Below, one piece after another: positions 59,069-64,000 of a stretch of 64,000 bases of DNA. Source of the stretch: JAGWBJ01 sp964291465 (lineage in GTDB: Bacteria > Chloroflexota > Dehalococcoidia > Lucifugimonadales > JAGWBF01); assembly GCA_964291465.2 (NCBI GenBank), contig OZ219927.1:8343-72342 (forward strand), read 5' to 3'. Positions within the stretch are counted from its first letter, which is position 1; the number at the start of each line of letters is the position of its first letter. The notes beneath the pieces were generated by a model. It was not told where the DNA came from, did no database searches, and saw only the letters and a program-made list of their open reading frames with translations. The position numbers and the translations under genes are program-made.

Positions 59069-59682
59069 TCATTCGGGCCACACCAAGTTCCTCCATCGAC
59101 GCTGCCGCAGGGCCCGGGTCGTTTGGCCCAGGGTCTTGGCCAGATAGCCCCCCACGACCATCAACGTCAGCGCTATGCACACACCCGCGAGGTCCCACGG
59201 CCGTCCGGTGGCGATGACCAGTACGTTGAATATGAGAAAGGCCCCGAACACCCCCACGACCATGTTGCGGATGGTGACCAACGCGACCAGTATGGGCGCC
59301 AGGGATATGAGGGCCAGGAACGGGGCCAAGGCCAGGCCGATGCCCAGGATGGTGGCCGCGCCCTTCCCTCCCCGGAAGCCGAGGAACACCGGCCAGTTGT
59401 GTCCGGCCACCGCGGCGGCGGCGGACGCGTAGGAGACCCAGTCGGGCGCGCCGAACCATACGGGAACCAGCACCGCCAGCGCCCCTTGGCGGCGTCGGCC
59501 GCCAGGACCCCGATGCCCGCGGCGAGCCCCGCGTTCTGGTACACGTTCAGGGCTCCGACGTTGCCCGAGCCCGTCTTCCTGATGTCCTGGCCGCTGACTA
59601 CGCGGACCGTCAGGTAGGCGAAGGGCACCGAGCCCAACAGGTAGCCCACCAGGATGAGTACGGCGTTGAGCGTTGCCTCCAC
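59069..59682 (-). pseudogene. plsY: Second PlsY acyltransferase, frameshifted
   Basis: PlsY-family acyltransferase like the gene at 5 kb. The first part (VGYLLGSVPFAYL, then SGNVGALNVYQNAG) runs to about residue 66 (GVLAADAAKG); the rest (ALAVLVPVWFG, GHNWPVFLGFRGGKGAATILG) is in another frame. One extra G in the run of four at 59482-59485 (C on the given strand) restores about 204 residues. All PlsY motifs remain, so error or a very recent mutation is likely. GTG start behind CCGGAGG. TTTACT, 17 bases, TATGTT upstream (59718-59746) may be its promoter. Confidence 0.82.
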
Positions 59683-59797
59683 CTGGCCAAACCTCCGGCG
59701 GGTAACTCGCAGCACCTAACATATACCAGGCGTCTGTGGGAGTAAAGCGTCGGCGGGCCTGGGATAGCCGAGATTGGCGCTGCGAGGGACCATCACC

Positions 59798-59827
59798 CGT
59801 CTTCCCGGCGAAGGCCGGTACCAGGGG
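59798..59827. repeat. Intergenic palindromic repeat
   Basis: CCGGC-GAAG-GCCGG within CGTCTTCCCGG and CCGGTACCAGG, the layout of the common dispersed repeats found between genes of many GC-rich bacteria. It fills most of the gap between plsY and the amidohydrolase. Confidence 0.5.
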
Positions 59828-59856
59828 GGCCGCCATGGCAGGACCGGGGAGGCCTC

Positions 59857-61233
59857 CTAGATGTCGAGTCCGGGCGGCACGGACAGGCCCGGCCAGCGGT
59901 CGCGAAGCCGGCGCCAGGCGCTTGCGGCGGCACGCCCGGCGTCATCCATGACGGCATCCTCGTCCATGGTGAGGACGCGGCCGTCCCGCATCACCCACTC
60001 CCCGTCGACCATGACAGACTCGACGTCCGAGGCCTGAGCGTAGTGGACGAGGCTCGAGGTCACGTCCAGCAGGGGCGTCAGGTGAGGGCGGTCCAGGCGC
60101 ATGACCGCCAGGTCCGCCTTCTTGCCCACCTCGATGGAGCCCAGGTCGTCCCTGCCCAGCGCCCTGGCGCCGTTGGTGGTGGCCCAGGACAGCACCTCCG
60201 CCGGCGTTGGGTTCTGCCCGTCGCCACGCATGCCCCGGTTGACCACGATCCCGATGCGCATGGCGTCGAACATGTCCTCGGACATGTTGTCGGTGCCCAG
60301 TGTCATGTTGACGCCGGCGTCCATGAGCGCCGGGATGTCGGCCAGCCGGTGGTACCCCCTTCGCGAGCTGGACGCCGCGCAATGGACGGTGGTGATGCGC
60401 CTCCCGCCGACCAGCGCGATATCCGAGGCGTTGCACCAGTGGCAGTGGGCCGCCAGGACGTCCTCGCCCAGCCAGCCGTGGTCGTCCAGGTATTCTGCCG
60501 ACGTCCTGCCCCCGGTCATGGCCTTTACCTGGGCCACCTCCTGCTCGGACTGGGCAAGGTGGACGGTGCGGCCCAGCCCGCGGGCGGCGGCCAGCTCCCG
60601 GAGCTCGTCCAGTACCCAGGGCGAGCAGCCATCCGGGGCGTGGGCGGCCACCAGGCATCGGACCCGTCCGTTCCTGGTGTCGTGGTGCCCGTCGATGAGG
60701 TCCGTCGTCTGCCGCATGGCCGCCTCGCCCCAGCCGCGGTCGTACCGGTAGCCCTTCGTCCATATCTCCGTGGCCACGGCGTCGGAGGCCGACTCGCAGA
60801 GATACAGCCGGAGCCCGCTGTCGGCCATGGCGTCGGCGTAGGAGACGACGGAGCGCATGGGGTCGACGATGGTCGTGGTGCCCGACCGAATCGCCTCCAG
60901 GCAGCCCAGGGCGGCCATTGCCCGCCGCTCCTCGTCGGTCATCACGTAGGTGACGGGCACCATGTAGCCGTACACCACCTCCATGATGTTGTGTCCCAGG
61001 TCCTCGACCCCGCCCCGCAGGACCGTGAGGATGGTGTGGGTGTGGCAGTTGATGAGCCCCGGGACCACGGCCCGCCGGGGCAGGGCCAGACGGGGGAGGT
61101 CCGGGTACCGTGCCTCCAGCTCTCCGGTGGTCCCGACGTCCACGATGCGGTCGGCCCGTATCGCCAGGGCGCCGTCCCGGATGACCCGCCCATCCGCCTC
61201 ACCGGTGACCAAAGTAGTGCTCGTAAGCAGCAC
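59857..61233 (-). CDS. Amidohydrolase of the ATZ/TRZ/SAH-deaminase type
   Basis: Metal-dependent deaminase or chlorohydrolase-like enzyme of 458 residues. NCHTHTILTVLRGG holds the HxH pair, HLAQSEQEV a third histidine, AAHCHWC a fourth, and GTDNMSEDMFDAMR the aspartate. The C-terminal part EVGKKADLAVMRLD belongs to the small beta domain. Compared with SAH/guanine deaminases the strand-7 sequence is altered (TTVHCAASSSRRGYH), so the substrate is open. The frame stays open to 61470; the GTG giving VLLTSTTLVTGEADG fits the family start but has only a weak ribosome site. Confidence 0.86.
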   Translation of the reverse strand: MLLTSTTLVTGEADGRVIRDGALAIRADRIVDVGTTGELEARYPDLPRLALPRRAVVPGLINCHTHTILTVLRGGVEDLGHNIMEVVYGYMVPVTYVMTDEERRAMAALGCLEAIRSGTTTIVDPMRSVVSYADAMADSGLRLYLCESASDAVATEIWTKGYRYDRGWGEAAMRQTTDLIDGHHDTRNGRVRCLVAAHAPDGCSPWVLDELRELAAARGLGRTVHLAQSEQEVAQVKAMTGGRTSAEYLDDHGWLGEDVLAAHCHWCNASDIALVGGRRITTVHCAASSSRRGYHRLADIPALMDAGVNMTLGTDNMSEDMFDAMRIGIVVNRGMRGDGQNPTPAEVLSWATTNGARALGRDDLGSIEVGKKADLAVMRLDRPHLTPLLDVTSSLVHYAQASDVESVMVDGEWVMRDGRVLTMDEDAVMDDAGRAAASAWRRLRDRWPGLSVPPGLDI

Positions 61234-61364
61234 GTCCAACTTGCCCCGACCTTTCCACCGGCGCTCGGGTCCGCAGGGGCCGTCCGGCGCACACCAGAGC
61301 CCGGCATGTAGGTGTGGTCCCAGGATAGCCCAGGCGTCGGCCTCGTTCAAGGAGAGGCGGCGTC

Positions 61365-61405
61365 TTTCGCCCCCCGGCGAAATCCCCTCTCCCGCTGGGA
61401 GAGGG
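61365..61405. repeat. Pair of intergenic hairpins
   Basis: TTTCGCC-CCCC-GGCGAAA is followed at once by CCCTCTCCC-GCT-GGGAGAGGG and a GTGAGGGTGAAGG tail, the pattern of a widespread dispersed repeat. It sits in the 298-base divergent gap; the rest of that gap is promoter and leader. Confidence 0.6.
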
Positions 61406-61463
61406 TGAGGGTGAAGGAGAGGGGACAGGGAAAGGGCCACGGTGATGGGAGAGGGGCGCTTCC

Positions 61464-61492
61464 TTGACACGGGTACCGGTGCGTGCTATAGG
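61464..61492 (+). promoter_or_regulatory. Promoter of the epimerase-oxidase pair
   Basis: TTGACA, 17 bases, TATAGG with TGC extension, about 40 bases before the ATG. Confidence 0.65.
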
Positions 61493-61531
61493 TTGCTGTG
61501 CCGCGGTAATGCTGTGCGCTGGGAGGCTGCC

Positions 61532-62542
61532 ATGGCTGTTCTGGTCACCGGGGGAGCCGGGTTCACGGGTACGAACATCGTCCGGGAGCTGGCGGAGCAC
61601 GGGCACGAGGTCATCTCCCTGGACATCATCCCCCCCGACGGGATGGTGAAGCGGTACACCGAGCCGTGGGCGGACCGCATCACCTGGGTGTCGGGGGACA
61701 TCGCCGACAAGAGCGGGCTGGACGCCGCCTCGGCCTATTTCGATATCCAGCGAATCGTCCACTGCGCGACGTATACGGCCTACGGCGACACCGAAGGAAA
61801 GAACGGGCGCAGGCTCTGCGACATAAACCTGACGGGCACCCTGAACATGCTGGACCTGGCCCGCCGCATGGAGGTGGACCGGTTCATATACATCAGCACC
61901 GCGGGGGTGTACGTCACGGGTCCCGTGGTGGGGCCGCTGAACGAGGACATCCACTTGAAGCTGGAGGACTACTCCACCGGCTCCTACGGCTTCTACGCCA
62001 TCACCAAGCTCGCCAGCGAGCTCCTTACCCGCCGCTACGGGCACCTCTACGGCTTCGAGACGGCCAGCATTCGCATGGCCCAGAACTGGGGGCCCGTCGA
62101 GCGGGTCACGCCGTACCACCGCCGGGTGTCGCTGCCCAACCAGTGGGTGGGCAAGGCGCTGCGAGGCGAGCCCATCGAGGTGACGCCTAAGGGCGCCGGA
62201 AACGCCGAGGGCCGGAGCTTCGGCGTGGACCATCCCTACGTGAAGGACACCGCCGCCGCCGTCCGGGCCATGCTGGACGCCCCGGCGCTGAAGTACCCGC
62301 TGTACAATATCTCCACGGGCCGCCCCGTGACCATGCTGGGCATGGTGGACGCCATCCGGGAAGCCTATCCCCAGGTGCGGTTCGTCGAGCCGGTCCCCAC
62401 CGAGGACCCGACGGCGGAGAACCCCCGGGTCCTGGACACGACACGCATGCGCGAGGACCTGGGATTCGAGCCCAGGTACGACCTGGTCGCGGGCCTGAGG
62501 GACTTCATTCAGTGGCGCCAGGAGTTCGGGTTCCTGGACTGA
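61532..62542 (+). CDS. NAD-dependent epimerase/dehydratase (extended SDR)
   Basis: Extended SDR of 336 residues. NAD loop TGGAGFTGTN at 7-16, HCATYTAYGDTEG near 80, STAGVY and the catalytic YGFYAITK follow. The C-terminal substrate part has YNISTGRPVTM. It resembles UDP-glucose 4-epimerase relatives, but the substrate may be another sugar nucleotide or a steroid/aromatic as in catabolic members. ATG six bases after GGGAGG; a longer frame with MMGEGRF is less likely. The oxidase gene follows in 16 bases. Confidence 0.9.
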   Translation: MAVLVTGGAGFTGTNIVRELAEHGHEVISLDIIPPDGMVKRYTEPWADRITWVSGDIADKSGLDAASAYFDIQRIVHCATYTAYGDTEGKNGRRLCDINLTGTLNMLDLARRMEVDRFIYISTAGVYVTGPVVGPLNEDIHLKLEDYSTGSYGFYAITKLASELLTRRYGHLYGFETASIRMAQNWGPVERVTPYHRRVSLPNQWVGKALRGEPIEVTPKGAGNAEGRSFGVDHPYVKDTAAAVRAMLDAPALKYPLYNISTGRPVTMLGMVDAIREAYPQVRFVEPVPTEDPTAENPRVLDTTRMREDLGFEPRYDLVAGLRDFIQWRQEFGFLD

Positions 62543-62558
62543 TGCGGGGGAGGGACGG

Positions 62559-63743
62559 TTGAAGAGCGGTTTTGACACTGTGGTGCTGGGCGCGGGCGTG
62601 GTGGGCGGCGCTGTCGCCTACTTCCTGAGCAAGGAGGGGCAGCGGGTCTGCCTCATGGACAAGGAGGCGGTGGGCAGCGGGGCCTCGGCCCACGGCCACG
62701 GCGCCCTGTCCATCGTTGGCAAGGACTTCAAGCCCGGTGCCCACTTCGAGATCGGCCTGGAGGGGATGCGCTTCTTCCCCGGGTTCATTCAGGGCCTCAT
62801 CGAGGACAGCGGCCTCGACCCCATGTACCACGAGATGCCCGGCGTCAGCCTGGCGATGCTGGAGGAAGAGGAGCGGATCTTCCGGGAGGTCATCGCGTGG
62901 CAGGGCCAGTACGTGGACGTGGCGTGGGTCGGCGCGGAAGAGGTCCGCCGCCTGGAGCCGCGCATCAGCCCCGAGGTGCTGGGCGGCGTGACGTACCAGC
63001 ACGGGCAGGTGGACGGCTACCGTCTGAGCCTGGCCCTGGCCCAGGCCGTGGAGAGGATGGGCGGCGAGGTGCTGCTGCGGGAGGCCACCGGGCTGAAGAC
63101 CGAGGGAGGCCGCGTTACCGGGGTGACTCATCCCAACGGCGAGGTCTCGGCGGACAACGTGGTGATCTCCATGGGGGCCTGGAGCGAGGGGGCCCGGCGG
63201 TGGCTGAACTTCCCCATCCCCGTGCGGCCCCTTCACGGCGAGGTCCTGCAGGTGCGGGTGCCCGGCAAGCCCGTGGAGGTGTTCATCATGACGGCCCGGC
63301 ACGGGCCCATCCTCCCCAGGCGGGACGGGATCACCCTGGTCGGCAGCGTGGGCGGGGTCAGCATGAGCGGCATGGACGTGGACGCGACCCACGTTTTCGA
63401 CCCCCGCGAGACGGGACCGTGGGAGTATGACCTGCAGCCCTCTGAGTGGGGACGGAACTTCATCCTGGAGAGGGTGCTCAGCGTGATGCCCGCCCTGGAG
63501 GACGCCGAGGTGGTAGACCACCTGGCGGGGGTCCGTCCCCTCAGCGCCGACCGGATGCCCCTCATCGGACCAGTACCGGGCTGGGACGGCGTCTACATGG
63601 CCACCGGCCACGGTACCAAGGGCATCCACCTGTCCGCCATTACCGGGCGGCTTGTTGCCGACCTGATGGTCCGGGGAGACACGGATGTCCCGGTCCCCGT
63701 CGACGCCTTCTCTCCCCTGCGCTTCTCGTACCTGATGCAGTAG
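62559..63743 (+). CDS. FAD-dependent oxidoreductase, glycine/D-amino acid oxidase family
   Basis: DAO-fold flavoenzyme of 394 residues. The FAD motif VVLGAGVVGGAVAYFLSKEG is at 8-27, GSGASAHGHGAL holds the pyrophosphate turn, and GVRPLSADRMPLIGP with ATGHGTKGIHLS form the C-terminal FAD contact. Substrates in this family include glycine, sarcosine, D-amino acids and proline. TTG start after GGGGGAGGGA. Co-transcription with the epimerase suggests one pathway, unknown. Confidence 0.9.
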   Translation: MKSGFDTVVLGAGVVGGAVAYFLSKEGQRVCLMDKEAVGSGASAHGHGALSIVGKDFKPGAHFEIGLEGMRFFPGFIQGLIEDSGLDPMYHEMPGVSLAMLEEEERIFREVIAWQGQYVDVAWVGAEEVRRLEPRISPEVLGGVTYQHGQVDGYRLSLALAQAVERMGGEVLLREATGLKTEGGRVTGVTHPNGEVSADNVVISMGAWSEGARRWLNFPIPVRPLHGEVLQVRVPGKPVEVFIMTARHGPILPRRDGITLVGSVGGVSMSGMDVDATHVFDPRETGPWEYDLQPSEWGRNFILERVLSVMPALEDAEVVDHLAGVRPLSADRMPLIGPVPGWDGVYMATGHGTKGIHLSAITGRLVADLMVRGDTDVPVPVDAFSPLRFSYLMQ

Positions 63744-63760
63744 CCCTTGGGCCCGGTCTC

Positions 63761-64000
63761 CTAGCCCAACACCTCCGGTCTCACCGCCAGGACCACCTGG
63801 ACTTGGACGGCGCCGTCCCCGGTGATCACGTCGAAGGTCACCGTGTCCCCCGGCCGGTTGTTCTCCGACATGTAGGTGACCAGATCGTCCATACCGCGAA
63901 CCGGCGTGCCGTCTACTGCGGTGATGACGTAGCCGTCGGTGGGATACTCGACGCCGTCGACCTCGGTGGTCCCCTGGGAGGCCACTATGCCTGCCAGCTC
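63761..64000 (-). CDS. PDZ-domain end of an HtrA/DegP-like serine protease (partial)
   Basis: The last 79 residues of a protein that starts beyond the right edge. The visible part is a PDZ domain: GYVITAVDGTPVRGMDDLVTYM, then NRPGDTVTFDVI and VVLAVRPEVLG at the end. This layout fits trypsin-like HtrA proteases, where PDZ closes the chain, but the protease domain is not seen, so another PDZ protein is possible. The first in-window ATG-like codon (GTG) is internal, not the start. Confidence 0.7.
   Translation of the reverse strand, partial: ELAGIVASQGTTEVDGVEYPTDGYVITAVDGTPVRGMDDLVTYMSENNRPGDTVTFDVITGDGAVQVQVVLAVRPEVLG

Noticed and set aside
1..64000. tRNA, rRNA or known riboswitch genes
   Set aside because: I read all gaps over 70 bases and saw no cloverleaf ending in CCA or conserved T-arm; a covariance search could still find a divergent one.

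Overview
The window is GC-rich, gene-dense bacterial chromosome (about 60 protein genes, partial at both ends). I see no rRNA, tRNA, prophage, insertion sequence or CRISPR array. Gene content points to an aerobic, free-living heterotroph: a caa3-type cytochrome oxidase cluster, complete arginine genes, a coenzyme F420 operon with an F420-type oxidoreductase, FakA/FakB-type fatty-acid activation, NIPSNAP and amidohydrolase/SDR/MFS catabolic genes, and no outer-membrane assembly genes. My best inference is Chloroflexota, class Dehalococcoidia or the related marine SAR202 group. This rests on gene content and protein style only, so confidence is moderate. Sigma-70-like promoters (often a good -35, a 17-base spacer and a TGn-extended -10) stand out well against the GC-rich background.

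Layout. 0-3.5 kb: 5' part of a dihydropyrimidinase-like gene (minus), then a short-chain dehydrogenase and an MFS transporter. 3.5-7.2 kb: comEA (minus), ilvE, plsY, a small membrane protein, a PAP2-like protein, and a CoxG-like gene (minus). 7.5-12 kb: prkA and leuS. 12-21.6 kb: argJ-argB-(UPF0182)-argD-argG-argH-rpe. 21.6-27.1 kb: rpmB (minus), then fakA, fakB and recG. 27.1-29.5 kb: an accessory island with a FitAB/VapBC toxin-antitoxin pair, an AAA+/DUF4143 ATPase (minus) and a seven-unit 23-bp repeat array that fills the ATPase 5' region. 29.6-41 kb: argS, ruvB, NIPSNAP, cofG-cofH-cofD-cofC, an LLM-class flavoprotein, a secreted nuclease, fabI and a ferritin-like/VIT1 fusion. 41-45 kb: an Fe3+-type ABC transporter (minus) facing a DtxR-family regulator. 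45-47 kb: hydrolase, Nudix, GNAT. 47.3-56 kb: ctaA-ctaB-coxB-coxA-coxC-cox4/cytochrome c-ctaG-sco. 56-59.7 kb: thrS-infC-rpmI-rplT and a second plsY (all minus). 59.9-64 kb: amidohydrolase (minus), nucleotide-sugar epimerase, DAO-type oxidase, and the PDZ end of a serine protease (minus).

How the genes work together. ctaA and ctaB make heme A from protoheme, CtaG and Sco deliver copper, and the cox genes build the oxidase; two c-type cytochrome domains are fused to its subunits. The cof genes make the F420 headgroup from FO and 2-phospholactate, and the next gene is a likely F420 user. The iron genes (efflux fusion, ABC importer, DtxR regulator) sit together, and the importer promoter carries an inverted repeat in its spacer.

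Points for a second look: the 23-bp array upstream of the ATPase; two different 16-bp tandem repeats that begin at stop codons; a likely CTG start for fabI and ATA start for infC; a COX4-cytochrome c fusion; and two single-base frameshifts (ctaB, second plsY), both in runs of G, which look like sequencing errors.
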